In this document: positions 17,025-26,097 of the stretch, one piece after another | Layout of the letters: each line of letters begins with the position of its first letter | Numbering within the stretch: position 1 is the first letter of the stretch | Assembly (NCBI RefSeq): GCF_900115345.1 | Contig: NZ_FOWC01000007.1 | Location: 1 to 64,000, forward strand | DNA: 64,000 bases | Direction of reading: 5' to 3' | DNA from: Amycolatopsis rubida | Lineage (GTDB): Bacteria > Actinomycetota > Actinomycetes > Mycobacteriales > Pseudonocardiaceae | Notes under the pieces: generated by a model | Seen by the model: only the letters and a program-made list of their open reading frames with translations | What the model was told of the DNA's origin: nothing | The model's database searches: none | Position numbers and translations under genes: made by a program

Positions 17025-18541
17025 TCAGGAAGGCGGGGGCAGGTGGCGGTGCATGCGATAAGCGGTCGGGAGCGGCCCGGTGAGCGTTTCCGGGGCGACG
17101 CCGAATCCGAGGTGCCGACCCAGGATCGCCATCATCGCGACCGAACTGTCGGCGATGGTCGCGGCGGAGGCGAAGTCGATGAGGCCGGAGCCGGACATCT
17201 CGTCGTCGAACAGGTGCGGATGCGTCCCGCCGCGGGAGTCGTACCCGCCTCCGCACGTGAAAGTGAAGACGAGGCGGCCAGCTGACCACTGCCGGATCGT
17301 CTTCGTTCGCGGCGACGAAGACGACCTCGGTGTCCCTGGCCAGATGGCTGGCGATGCCGTCGATGTGGGATTTCTGCTGAACGTATTCCACCGCGACGGT
17401 CCACTCGCCTGTCTCGGCGACACGAACCCATTGCGGCCCGTCGAAGAACCTGCCGTGCTCAGCACCGGGTCGGCGAGCGCTTGCCCGGCGGTCATGACTC
17501 GCGCCGAGCCGCGCACGAAGGTGAGGGCACCGCCGTCGAGGACGACCCCGGCCGGAGTGGCCAGCCACGCCCGGTCCGGATCGAGGCGATATCGGTCGTC
17601 GATCGGCGACCGATCGTTCTTGTGTCCGGCCAGCCCGCGCGTTGCCGCAGACGGGCTGTCCGGGAACCGAGGCGCTCGCCGGTCCGGGTTCACGAACCGG
17701 GGCAGGTCGCCGGCCCGGGATTGTGGCCGACGATGAGCCACTGGCTGTTCTCGACTGACGTGCCGAGCGCGGGGCCGCCGACGACGCGATGGGCGCGGGA
17801 GTCGATGACGACGGTGTTGCCCGGGTTTTCGCCGGCCACGAAGCTGGGCAGCGATTCGGCGTAGTCGTTCACTGCGGTGATTCTGCCAGCGAGGGTTTCC
17901 GCCGCGGTGCGGCAGCGGGAAACCTGTGTCGGCGGCGAACGCGGTCTGTGCGTGCTGGCGCTGCTTCGACTGAGCCGTGGTGAGCGATGTTGCTGTAGAC
18001 CCTCCGCACGGCTTCGTGGGGGTTCGGTGCTGAGGATCCGATCGCGGTGATGACTGCGGCCGCCTTGTGCGGCGATGTCCGCGCTGGACTTGCCGTGGTC
18101 TTCGGGGAACAGCCACGACTCGAAATGCAGCAGCGACGGCCGCGCCTTCGTTGTAGCTGATGACGGATGTGGTGCCGACGAGAGCGACGACGCCCATGAC
18201 GATGCCGCCGGTTCCGAGCCGGATCGTGCGTTTGGAGTTGTCGATGTCGCCGCCCGCGACGTCGCGGGCCCTGAACCGGCTGTTGCCGTCCTGGATGACG
18301 ACCACCTGCGCGCCGTCGGCGGTCGCTCCGCGCACTCCGTCCCCGAGCCGCGCGGTCGGGGACTCGCGCTGCTGCGCCAGCCCATCGAGCGCGGCTGTGC
18401 CTCGCAGCCGCGGGCCTTCTCGCCGAGCTGTTTCGCGCCCTCAGCCAGGTATTCGGCCGCATAAGTCCCCGCGGCAGCGGCCAGGCTCGCGATGGCGTCC
18501 GTTCTCTCCGCCCTCCCCGGCGATTGCATGGCCTCGATCAC
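17025..18541 (-). pseudogene. Multiply frameshifted gene of unknown family with one membrane segment
   Basis: Good coding stretches follow one another on the minus strand in changing frames. They run from TDAIASLAAAAGTYAAEYLA at the start, through VVVIQDGNSRFRARDVAGGD, a membrane helix (GGIVMGVVALVGTTSVISYN), TLAGRITAVNDYAESLPSFV, DDRYRLDPDRAWLATPAGVV, and WTVAVEYVQQKSHIDGIASH, to YDSRGGTHPHLFDDEMSGSG and a stop at 17025. At least five frame changes are needed to join them. The original protein would have been about 480 residues. I do not recognise the family. Confidence 0.6.
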
Positions 18542-18653
18542 TCAAGGCGGAGCGTGCCGGGTCCTGTCCTCCTGCGGACCAGTCGCTTCGCCCGGACGAT
18601 CGGCGTGGTCCGGAGGCCGGGAAAAGGAAGCCGCCACCGGACCAGGCGGCCGC

Positions 18654-19868
18654 TCAGGACCAGGTGACCGGAAGCTCGTGCACCCCGTAAATGTTCATAG
18701 TGGTCCGCAACGGCACCTCCCCGGCCGGAACCGCGAGCCGCAGGTCCGGGAAGCGGCGCAGCAGCCCCTCGAATCCGACGCGCATCTCGATGCGAGCCAG
18801 CTGCTGTCCCAGGCACTGGTGGATGCCGTGGCCGAACGCGACCTGCCCGCGGACCTTGCGGTGCGGGTCGATCGTGTCGGGATTCTCGAAATGATCCGGG
18901 TCGCGGTTGGCGGCGAGCAGCGAGACGACCACAGTCGAGCCGGCCGGGATCGTCTCGCCGCCGAGTTCGACGTCCTCCGTCGCGTAGCGGTAGAAGATGT
19001 CGGCCACCGACAGGTAGCGCATCAGCTCTTCCACCGCATTGGCGAACAGCGTCGGGTCGGTGCGCAGTTCCGCGAGCTGCGCCGGGTGTTCGAGCAGCGC
19101 GAAGGCGCCCAGGGACAGCATGTTCGCGGTGGTCTCGTGTCCGGCCAGCAACAGCAGGAACGCCATGCCGGTCAGCTCCTCGACGCTGAGGTCCTCGTCG
19201 CGGGCGAGGTCGGAGAGGATGTCCTCGCCGGGTTCGGCGCGCTTGTCCGTGCACAGCTGGCCGAGGTAGCCCATCATCGCGCCGAACGCGGCCATCTTGT
19301 CTTCGAGGTTGACGTCCCGCTCCATGAACTTCGACGAGTTCGCCTGGAAGGTTTCGCGGTCGGCGCAGGGAACGCCGAGCAGTTCGCAGATCACCAGCGA
19401 CGGCACGGGAAGAGCGAACTCCCGAACGAGGTCGATCGGCGGCGCGAGCCGCGCGACCGCGTCGAGTTGCTGTTCGGTGATCGCGATGATGCCGTCTTCG
19501 AGCTGCTTCATCCGCTTGACGGTGAACGCGCCGGTGAGCTTGCGCCGCAGCCGGGTGTGGCCGGGGGCGTCCATGCTGATGAACAGGCCGGGGATCTGCG
19601 GCGAGGGCTCGGTGGCGACCGGCATTCCCGGCGTCTCGTACGGCACGTGGACCACGCCGATGTCGAGGCGGCTGCTGAACCGGGCGTCGGACATGACCTG
19701 GCGGACCGCGTCGTACCCGGTGACCAGCCACCCCTCGTGGCCGTCCGGGAAGAGCATCGGGCTGACCGGGCGGGTCTCGCGCAGCGCGGTGATCGCGGCG
19801 GGCGGGTCGAACGGGCCGGCGTCGCGGTCCATCGGCAGGCCGTCGACCGGGGAAAGCTGCTGGCTCAT
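18654..19868 (-). CDS. Cytochrome P450
   Basis: The 404-residue protein is a typical bacterial class I P450. The oxygen-activation helix reads FLLLLAGHETTANM, the ExxR pair lies in VEELMRYL, and the haem loop with its Cys ligand is AFGHGIHQCLGQQLAR. GAGAGG precedes the ATG. It needs ferredoxin and a reductase, neither of which is nearby. It lies 82 bases after the SARP gene on the same strand and may be controlled by it. The substrate is unknown; no biosynthetic cluster surrounds it. Confidence 0.93.
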   Translation of the reverse strand: MSQQLSPVDGLPMDRDAGPFDPPAAITALRETRPVSPMLFPDGHEGWLVTGYDAVRQVMSDARFSSRLDIGVVHVPYETPGMPVATEPSPQIPGLFISMDAPGHTRLRRKLTGAFTVKRMKQLEDGIIAITEQQLDAVARLAPPIDLVREFALPVPSLVICELLGVPCADRETFQANSSKFMERDVNLEDKMAAFGAMMGYLGQLCTDKRAEPGEDILSDLARDEDLSVEELTGMAFLLLLAGHETTANMLSLGAFALLEHPAQLAELRTDPTLFANAVEELMRYLSVADIFYRYATEDVELGGETIPAGSTVVVSLLAANRDPDHFENPDTIDPHRKVRGQVAFGHGIHQCLGQQLARIEMRVGFEGLLRRFPDLRLAVPAGEVPLRTTMNIYGVHELPVTWS

Positions 19869-19950
19869 CGGGAAATCCTCTCGTGGCGGCTTGATGTCGC
19901 CACGATCTCCGAGAGGCCAGACACCCGGCCGTCACGGCGCTGACACGGGA

Positions 19951-22900
19951 TCAGGCCCGCGTCAGCGGCACCGCCACCAGGTCGGTCCAGGAATCCGCCG
20001 CGCCTTCCTGCGCGGCCTGGTCGAACGCGGCGTCGCCGAGGCGGTTGCGCGCTTCCTGCTCGATTCGCGTCACATCCGGGTTCGCCAGGTCTTTCCGGCC
20101 GAGCACCCGCGCGCTCGCGGCCAGCAGTCGTGCGGCCTGGTCGTACTGTGCGCGCCGCAGTGCCAGGTCAGCGACCCCGACGATCGCCTTGGCGATCTCT
20201 GGCGCGCGTCCGGTTTCCGCCGCCGCGTCGCAGGCCGCGGCGCGGTGTTCGCGCGCTTCGTCGAGGTCGGCGGCGAACCAGGCGCGCAGTTCGTGGGCGG
20301 CGGCTCGCAGATGTGGTTGCTGGGCTTCGTCGCCCAGCAGGGCCATGGCGTGGCCGAAGTGGTCGAAGGCGTCCTGCGCGTTGCCGTTCCATCGGGCCAG
20401 TTCCGCCCGGACGAGGGCGAGCGAGGCCAGCGTCCCGGGCCAGGTGACGCCTTCCGCGAGGCTTTCCGCTTCGGCGACCGCGGCGGCGCAGGCGTCCTTG
20501 TCGCCCGCGAGCCAGCGCAGCCGTGCCTGCCGCATGCGCAGCTGGACGACGTCGTCGAGGGCGCCGAGTTCGGCGACGACGGCGATCGCCTGGTCGAAAT
20601 GCTCGCTGGCCTCGGGGAATTCGCCGCGCATGGCCAAGCAGCCGGCCAGTTCCGTCTGGGCGAACGAGATGCCGAACCGTTCGCCCAGCACCCGGAACTC
20701 GACCAGCGATTCGTCGAACCAGGATTCGCCGTCCCGGCCGAGCACCATCCGGAGCTTGCCGATGTGCAGCCGGGACAACGCTCTAACCCACGGATCCTCG
20801 TCGTCCAGCAGCGACTCCCAGGCGGGCAGGAGCGCGTCCGTGTCGCGCAGCATCATTTCCAGCGGCACCACCAGCCGCAGTGCCGCGTGGCAGTGCCGCC
20901 CGTGCTTGCCGAACTCGTACGCCTGGTGGACCCACCGCGCGGCTTCCGGCATGTCGCCGGGTCCGGACGTGGCGAACATCGAGGTCAGGGCGTACACGAT
21001 GGCTTTGGTCTCGTCGGGGACCTCGCCGGGAACCGCGATCGCGGCGGTGATCAGCTCCATGCCCTCGGCCTTGCGGCCCACGAGCCACCAGTACCAGCCG
21101 CAGGCGGCGGCGAGCCGCATCGCGGCGTGCGCGTCACCGGCGGCGAGCGCGCCGCGCATGGCCGAGACGAGATTGTCGTGCTCTGCCCTGAGCACGGTGA
21201 GCCACTCCACTTGCTCGCCGCGGCGCAGGCGGGGTTCCGCGGTTTCGGCCAGCTCGGTGAAGTACGCGAGATGCGCTTGCCGGGCCAGCTCGGCCTCCCC
21301 GGCTTCGGCGAGGCGTGCGGTGCTGTACTCCCTGATCGTGCCGAGCATCCGGTACCGCGGCGCGCCTTCGCCGAACGCGACGAGCAGGGACTTGTCGCTG
21401 AGCGCGGAGAGCAGGTCCAGCACCTCGTACTCGTCGACCAGTTCTCCCGCGCAGACCCGTTCCGCCGCCTCCAGGCTCGCGCCGCCGGCGAACACCGACA
21501 GCCTGCTCAGCACGAGCCGTTCGCCGTCGCTGAGCAGCTCCCAGCTCCAGTCGACCATCGCGCGCAGCGTCCGGTGCCGGGGGAGCGCGGTGCGGCTGCC
21601 TCCGGTGAGCAGCCGGAACCGGTCGTCGAGACGGTCCGCGAGCAGCTCGGGCGACATCGTGCGGAGCCGGACCGCGGCCAGTTCGATCGCGAGCGGCATC
21701 CCGTCCAGCGCGGTGCAGATGCGGGCCAGCGTCCGGTCGTCGGCGAGGTGCTGGTTCCGCGTCGTCGCCCGGTCGCGCAGCAGCTGGACGGCCTCGGCGC
21801 GCGGGAGCGGTTCGACCGGCCACAACGCCTCGCCGGTGATCCCCAGCGGTTCCCGGCTCGTCGCGAGGATCCGCAATCCGCGGCATTCGCCGAGCAGCCG
21901 GTGCGCGAGGGCGGCCGCGGACTCGATGACGTGTTCGCAGTTGTCCAGGACCAGCAACGTTTCGCGGTCGCGGATCGCGGAGACCAGCCGGTCCGCCGGA
22001 TCCGCGGAGGACGCTTCGCCGAGCAGCGCGTCGCGGAGGCCGAGCCCGGACAGCGTGGCCTGCGCGAGGTCGTCCCCGCTCCCGGCGGCGGCCAGTTCGA
22101 CCAGCCAGGCGCCGTGGTGCAGGCCGGCGACCAACGTGCGGGCGGTTTCCGTTGCCAGCCGGGTCTTTCCCGAACCGCCGGGGCCGGTCAAGGTGGTGAG
22201 CCGATGCCGCGACACCAGGTCGCGGACCGCGGCGACATCAGCCTCTTTCCCGACGTAGCTGGTGAACTCGGCGCGCAGGTTGCTCTTGCGGCTTTCCTCG
22301 CGCCGTCCGACCTCGCCGCGCAGCAACGCGACGTGCAACGCGGACAGTTCGGGCGACGGGTCGGCGCCCAGTTCGTCGGCCAGCGTTTCCCTGATGCGCT
22401 GGAACGCTTGCAACGCCTCGGTGTTGCGGCCCGCGGCGGCGAGCGCGCGCATCAGCGCGGCGACGAGCCTCTCCCGCACCGGGTGCGCGGCCACCAGGTC
22501 GGTCAGCTCCGCGACGAGATCCGCGCCGCGGCCGAGATCGAGCTCGGCTTCGAACCGGTCCTCCATGGCCGCCAGCCGCAGGGCTTCCAACCGCGTGGCC
22601 GCCGCGTCGAATGCGCCGCTGTCGGGCAAGCCGACGTCCTGCATCGCCGGGCCGCGCCACAACTCCAGCGCCTCGCGCAGCCGCGCCGGCCCCTGGTCCC
22701 GGGCCTGCGCGAGTAACCGCTCGAAGCGCACCGCGTCGACCGCGTCGGCGTCGATGGCCAGCCGGTAGCCGTCGGTCAGCCCTTCGACCACGGCTCCCGG
22801 GAGCGCCTTGCGCAGCCGGGAAACCAGGCGTTGCAAGGCGTTCGCGGCGTCGGCGGGCGGGTGCTCGCCCCAGATCCAGTCGATCAGCGACGCCTTCGGG

Positions 22901-23025
22901 ACGACCTGGCCCGGCCGGAGCGCGAGGGCGACGAGCAGTCCGCGCAACCGAGCGCCCGGAACCTCGGCCGCCTCTGCTCCATCGCCGTCGTGGACCTCGA
23001 ACGGACCCAGGATCTTGATCTGCAC
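19951..23025 (-). CDS. AfsR/SARP-family regulator with BTAD and NB-ARC ATPase domains
   Basis: The protein has 1,024 residues from a GTG. Residues 1-~90 are an OmpR-type winged helix (IKILGPFEVHDG, LRGLLVALALRPGQVVPKAS). Residues ~95-240 form the bacterial transcriptional activation domain. An AAA/NB-ARC module follows, with Walker A TGPGGSGKTRLATE, Walker B LLVLDNCEHV and the sensor-like LATSREPLGITGEALWPVEPL. The last 400 residues are helical TPR-like repeats. It is a cytoplasmic activator controlled by ligand and ATP state. A P450 gene follows and a DUF4097 gene precedes it by 29 bases, so all three may be co-transcribed. Confidence 0.92.
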   Translation of the reverse strand: MQIKILGPFEVHDGDGAEAAEVPGARLRGLLVALALRPGQVVPKASLIDWIWGEHPPADAANALQRLVSRLRKALPGAVVEGLTDGYRLAIDADAVDAVRFERLLAQARDQGPARLREALELWRGPAMQDVGLPDSGAFDAAATRLEALRLAAMEDRFEAELDLGRGADLVAELTDLVAAHPVRERLVAALMRALAAAGRNTEALQAFQRIRETLADELGADPSPELSALHVALLRGEVGRREESRKSNLRAEFTSYVGKEADVAAVRDLVSRHRLTTLTGPGGSGKTRLATETARTLVAGLHHGAWLVELAAAGSGDDLAQATLSGLGLRDALLGEASSADPADRLVSAIRDRETLLVLDNCEHVIESAAALAHRLLGECRGLRILATSREPLGITGEALWPVEPLPRAEAVQLLRDRATTRNQHLADDRTLARICTALDGMPLAIELAAVRLRTMSPELLADRLDDRFRLLTGGSRTALPRHRTLRAMVDWSWELLSDGERLVLSRLSVFAGGASLEAAERVCAGELVDEYEVLDLLSALSDKSLLVAFGEGAPRYRMLGTIREYSTARLAEAGEAELARQAHLAYFTELAETAEPRLRRGEQVEWLTVLRAEHDNLVSAMRGALAAGDAHAAMRLAAACGWYWWLVGRKAEGMELITAAIAVPGEVPDETKAIVYALTSMFATSGPGDMPEAARWVHQAYEFGKHGRHCHAALRLVVPLEMMLRDTDALLPAWESLLDDEDPWVRALSRLHIGKLRMVLGRDGESWFDESLVEFRVLGERFGISFAQTELAGCLAMRGEFPEASEHFDQAIAVVAELGALDDVVQLRMRQARLRWLAGDKDACAAAVAEAESLAEGVTWPGTLASLALVRAELARWNGNAQDAFDHFGHAMALLGDEAQQPHLRAAAHELRAWFAADLDEAREHRAAACDAAAETGRAPEIAKAIVGVADLALRRAQYDQAARLLAASARVLGRKDLANPDVTRIEQEARNRLGDAAFDQAAQEGAADSWTDLVAVPLTRA

Positions 23026-23054
23026 CCGTCCGATCCTGCCATCCGACCGGGTGG

Positions 23055-23879
23055 TCAGGCCGCGGAATGGACGACGATGTCGCCGAGCCGCGCACGGGCG
23101 TGGACCTTGACCGTGTCACGAGGGCTGTCCGGCGTGCCGAGGGTGTTGCGCACGGCGCCCTTCGCGCTCTTCGCGTCCACGTCGGCGGTGGTGCCCGCGC
23201 TGACGCCGACCTCGATCCCGCCGGCCGCGTTCGACAGCTCCACCAGGCCGCGCGTGACCCGCCCGATCCGGATCGGGCAGTCGGCCGCCCTGGCGACGAC
23301 GCTCCCGTCCGCGGTGCCGATGTCGAAGCTGCCGTTCGACCCGCCGAGGTCGACGTCGGACCGGGCGCGGCCGATCCAGACCTTGCCGCTCGTGCCCTGG
23401 CAGCGGATCTGGCCGTCGACCTCGCCGATCCGCAGGACCGCCGCGCTGCCCTCGATGACCGCGCCGCCGGCGACGTGCCCGACCGCGAGCCCGCCCGCGC
23501 CGAGGTTGCCGCGCAGTGCGTCGACCCGGTCGAGCTGGACCCGGCCGGAGCCGATGTTGACCTCGCAGTCGCCGAGGGCGCCGTCCGCCCGCACCTCGGT
23601 CCAGGCCGTGTTCAGGAGCAGCTTCGACCCGGCGGGCAGTTCGATCGCGATGTCGACCGAGCCGGCCTGGCGGCCGGACTTGGTGGTCTTGACCGACAGC
23701 ACGCCGTCAGCGAACTCGACCCTCGTCTTCTCCGCGACCTTCACGTCGGTCGAGTTCGCCGCGTCGACCGGCTGCACCCGCACGACGGTCTCGGCACGCT
23801 CGCCCGCGGCGATCCGGACGCGGGCGCCCGCGGTGGTCAGCGCGGCGGTGATGGGGTGGGGGGTGGTGAACGTGGACAT
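23055..23879 (-). CDS. DUF4097-family beta-strand repeat protein
   Basis: The 274-residue protein has GGGAGACC before its ATG. The sequence alternates short beta strands and turns (GDCEVNIGSGRVQLDRVDAL, GKVWIGRARSDVDLGGSNGS, GSFDIGTADGSVVARAADCP), the pattern of a right-handed beta helix in DUF4097/YvlB-like proteins. It has no signal peptide or membrane segment, unlike many relatives. In actinomycetes such genes often sit next to regulators; here it leads the SARP gene by 29 bases. The function is unknown. Confidence 0.85.
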   Translation of the reverse strand: MSTFTTPHPITAALTTAGARVRIAAGERAETVVRVQPVDAANSTDVKVAEKTRVEFADGVLSVKTTKSGRQAGSVDIAIELPAGSKLLLNTAWTEVRADGALGDCEVNIGSGRVQLDRVDALRGNLGAGGLAVGHVAGGAVIEGSAAVLRIGEVDGQIRCQGTSGKVWIGRARSDVDLGGSNGSFDIGTADGSVVARAADCPIRIGRVTRGLVELSNAAGGIEVGVSAGTTADVDAKSAKGAVRNTLGTPDSPRDTVKVHARARLGDIVVHSAA

Positions 23880-24084
23880 TTCCGGTCTCCCTGGCTGGCT
23901 TGGCGGTTCGTTGCGACCACATTCGACTGCCCGGCGGACACGCAGCTGTCACGGCGCAGACGCAGGGGAGACGGTCGTGGCAGGCCCGATGTCAGCGCGA
24001 ACCGGGGCGGCGCGGTGTCCGGGCGGACGGTTGCCGGATGCCGGTGGAGTTCGCCGGGATCATGCGCAATCCGTTGGCCGCAGC

Positions 24085-24600
24085 GAGGTCCTCGAACAGG
24101 CCGGCTTCACCTGGGACGGGTCACGGCTGGCGGAAGAGACGCGAGCACCTCGCAGCGGGTGGTGGGCCGCCGTTACACGCGAGCCTGGACGGCTCTGTCG
24201 CCCGCGGCGGGCCGCGCACCGTCCGGGGCGCGGAAGCCGGCCGCGACAACGACGTCACCCCGCCGCGGTTCCCCGGCCTGCACTGCAACTACCACCGCTA
24301 CCTCAGCGCCGACCCGGTCGGGCTCAACGACGGCAAGGGGACGTTCGGCAAACAGGACATGCGGTTCGGAAACCAGCCCCGGACCGCGGCCGGGCAGAAG
24401 AAGTCCGGCGATTTCCAGAACTTCATCCACCATAATAAGCGGCATCCGAAGAAGGCCGGGGAAGCCGGCGACCTGAACGGCAAACAGCTGAGCGGGAAGC
24501 AGCGGGCTACTTTCCGGGTTCTGGACGACGAGAAGCGGGTCGAGCGGATTCAGCTCGGCGGGCGCACCTGGCGGAGAGCCGCCGCCGGGCCGGGACAGAA
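24085..24600 (+). pseudogene. RHS-repeat protein C-terminal remnant
   Basis: One frame carries VLEQAGFTWDGSRLAEETR, matching the late RHS core segment. A second frame then reads RFPGLHCNYHRYLSADPVGL, a shortened form of the hallmark RHS core end, in which some residues between RFPG and LHCNYHRY are missing. The variable tail follows (GTFGKQDMRFGNQPRTAAGQ, FQNFIHHNKRHPKKAGEAGD). RHS proteins deliver polymorphic toxin tips. Here the core is reduced to fragments in different frames. The motif match is strong; the tail type is unidentified. Confidence 0.6.
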
Positions 24601-24695
24601 CAATGTCCGCGGCCGGTGCCGCCGAGTTTCCGGTAACCGCGCGACGGGGTTCGGCGCGGATATCCCTTCGCGAGAGCCCGCGGCGCGCCACTCGG

Positions 24696-24716
24696 TTGGA
24701 GCAGGCTCTGCTCCAA
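24696..24716. repeat. Perfect inverted repeat
   Basis: The arms TTGGAGCAG and CTGCTCCAA pair perfectly around a GCT loop, just downstream of the RHS remnant. It may be the old terminator of that gene or a protein-binding site. Confidence 0.55.
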
Positions 24717-24745
24717 TTCGGGGAGCCTGCCGGAATATGCATTTC

Positions 24746-24770
24746 GCACCCGAGTGAATTACCCGGGTGC
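24746..24770. terminator. Possible hairpin terminator
   Basis: The arms GCACCCG and CGGGTGC flank an 11-base loop. Together with the inverted repeat 30 bases earlier it separates the RHS remnant from the following cluster. The stem is short, so this is a weak call. Confidence 0.35.
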
Positions 24771-24978
24771 GTCCGGGTCCCCATCGCGCGCGGTCGAGGA
24801 GTTCTTCGCTGAGCGATGTCGCCGGGGAGCGGCCCGCGAAGGGCTCGATCCGGTGAATCCCGGCCGGCGCGGGGGAAGCCGGGCGACGCGATGCCCGGTA
24901 GTCGGCGGGCACTCGGACGGATGCACTTAATGGCATTCGTGGCAATGGTCTTTCCCTGTCCTCTCTCGGGAGAGGAGC

Positions 24979-25044
24979 ATGTTCAATCGCGGCGCTGAGG
25001 CGTGGGCGGATCGAAAATCGCTGAGAGGTGTTGTCATGGAATAG
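24979..25044 (+). CDS. Possible 21-residue leader peptide
   Basis: A short frame starts at ATG directly behind GGGAGAGGAGC, a better ribosome site than most genes here, and reads MFNRGAEAWADRKS to a TAG. The site itself forms one arm of a small hairpin (CTCTCTCGGGAGAG). The stop lies 187 bases before the first gene of the acyl-ligase cluster. It could be a leader controlling that cluster or a chance frame; nothing else supports it. Confidence 0.3.
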   Translation: MFNRGAEAWADRKSLRGVVME

Positions 25045-25231
25045 GCCACTGCGCCTGCGTTTGCGGCCGCGGGTCGCGCGGATTCGGTTGTTGGCATCAC
25101 GTTTATTGCGCTGGATTCTCGCCCGTTCGCCGACCCGCGCACGCCGCCTGGTGGAATATTCTCCTCTGAGTTTTCCGCGATTTCGCGCCGCGAGCAGTCG
25201 AACCCTTTTCACCCGTGGACAAGGAGCAGTC

Positions 25232-26026
25232 ATGACCGAGATCAGCCAGTCCCATCTGAGCCGGGAGTCCCTGGAGATCGCGCTGTGGCAGACGTCGTTC
25301 CCCGAACTGGAGGCCGCGGCGAGGTCCGCGCTTGAGGACTTCGACCCGGACAGCAACGCCCAGGGGGTGGGCAACAAGGCGGCGGGGGACAACAGTTTGC
25401 TGCCCGGCCTGGGGCCGCTGTCGACGTTCGGTTCGTGGGAGTCGGTCGGCAGCACCATCGTGCACCGGGCGGTGACCCTCAGCGGCTTCAACCCGGGGAG
25501 CGAGGCATTCGACCCGGTCGCCTGGAATATTTTCCTGCAGAAATTCTCCACGATTCCGTTCTTCCTGACCTACACCTTCGACAACCGCGACGCGTCCATC
25601 AGCAAGACCTCGTTGAAAAAGGCGGTCGACGCGGTGTCGGACCTGGTCGAGAACATCATGACGCCGGAGAACTTCCAAGGCATCGTGACCACCATCCAGA
25701 AGATCGGCCAGCTCGCGCTCGAGAACGAGGGGAGAAAACAGAAGAACTCCAACCAGCAGGTCGGGGTCCTGTCGCGGCATCAAAGCTCGCTTTACCTCGG
25801 AGCGGTCCGGACCGCGGTGGAGATGGAGTACAAATCAGGCAAGGGGTACGAGCAGCTGAATCAGTCTATTTACGTCTACCGCGGCTATGGCGTGCTCGAC
25901 TTCGAGAAGTGCAAGCGCCACGCCGACACGCTGCTCAAGTGGGACGGCCAGGACGTGGACGACTGGGAGAAAGACACGGCCAGCGCCCCGAAGCCGCCCA
26001 ACGAGAGCCCCGCCTGGAAGCACTGA
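25232..26026 (+). CDS. Unknown-function protein, paralog A of the acyl-AMP ligase cluster
   Basis: The 264-residue protein starts at the ATG after AAGGAGCAGTC. I do not recognise it with confidence. It has no signal peptide. The central part is hydrophobic (NIFLQKFSTIPFFLTYTF), then a helical region (NFQGIVTTIQKIGQLALENE), then GKGYEQLNQSIYVYRGYG, and the tail VLDFEKCKRHADTLLKWDGQ with DVDDW. Cys227 is its only cysteine and is conserved in paralog B, encoded 2.1 kb downstream. Between residues 151 and 245 about half the positions are identical. Size, lone late Cys and a nearby fatty-acid ligase recall the palmitoylated Erwinia virulence factor Evf, but this is a hypothesis. Confidence 0.7.
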   Translation: MTEISQSHLSRESLEIALWQTSFPELEAAARSALEDFDPDSNAQGVGNKAAGDNSLLPGLGPLSTFGSWESVGSTIVHRAVTLSGFNPGSEAFDPVAWNIFLQKFSTIPFFLTYTFDNRDASISKTSLKKAVDAVSDLVENIMTPENFQGIVTTIQKIGQLALENEGRKQKNSNQQVGVLSRHQSSLYLGAVRTAVEMEYKSGKGYEQLNQSIYVYRGYGVLDFEKCKRHADTLLKWDGQDVDDWEKDTASAPKPPNESPAWKH

Positions 26027-26048
26027 GCCGGTTCTTCCCGTGTTCCGC

Positions 26049-26078
26049 GGGCTCCCGGGGCCGCTGCCCCGGGAGCCC
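26049..26078 (+). terminator. Strong GC hairpin between paralog A and the acyl-AMP ligase
   Basis: The arms GGGCTCCCGGGGC and GCCCCGGGAGCCC pair perfectly over 13 bp around a CGCT loop, 22 bases after the paralog A stop and 19 bases before the ligase ATG. Only TT follows. It may stop most transcripts after paralog A, or protect its mRNA end, giving more of A than of the downstream enzymes. Confidence 0.7.
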
Positions 26079-26097
26079 TTGACCCCAGGCAGGTCCC

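Noticed and set aside
19297..22716. Long plus-strand open frame of over 1,100 codons
   Set aside because: It is exactly antisense to the SARP regulator, whose domains are unmistakable, and its translation is low-complexity; long antisense frames are expected in high-GC DNA.
23900..24757. Plus-strand frame of 285 codons as an intact gene
   Set aside because: Only its middle part carries RHS core similarity, other core pieces lie in a different frame, and the front is not protein-like.
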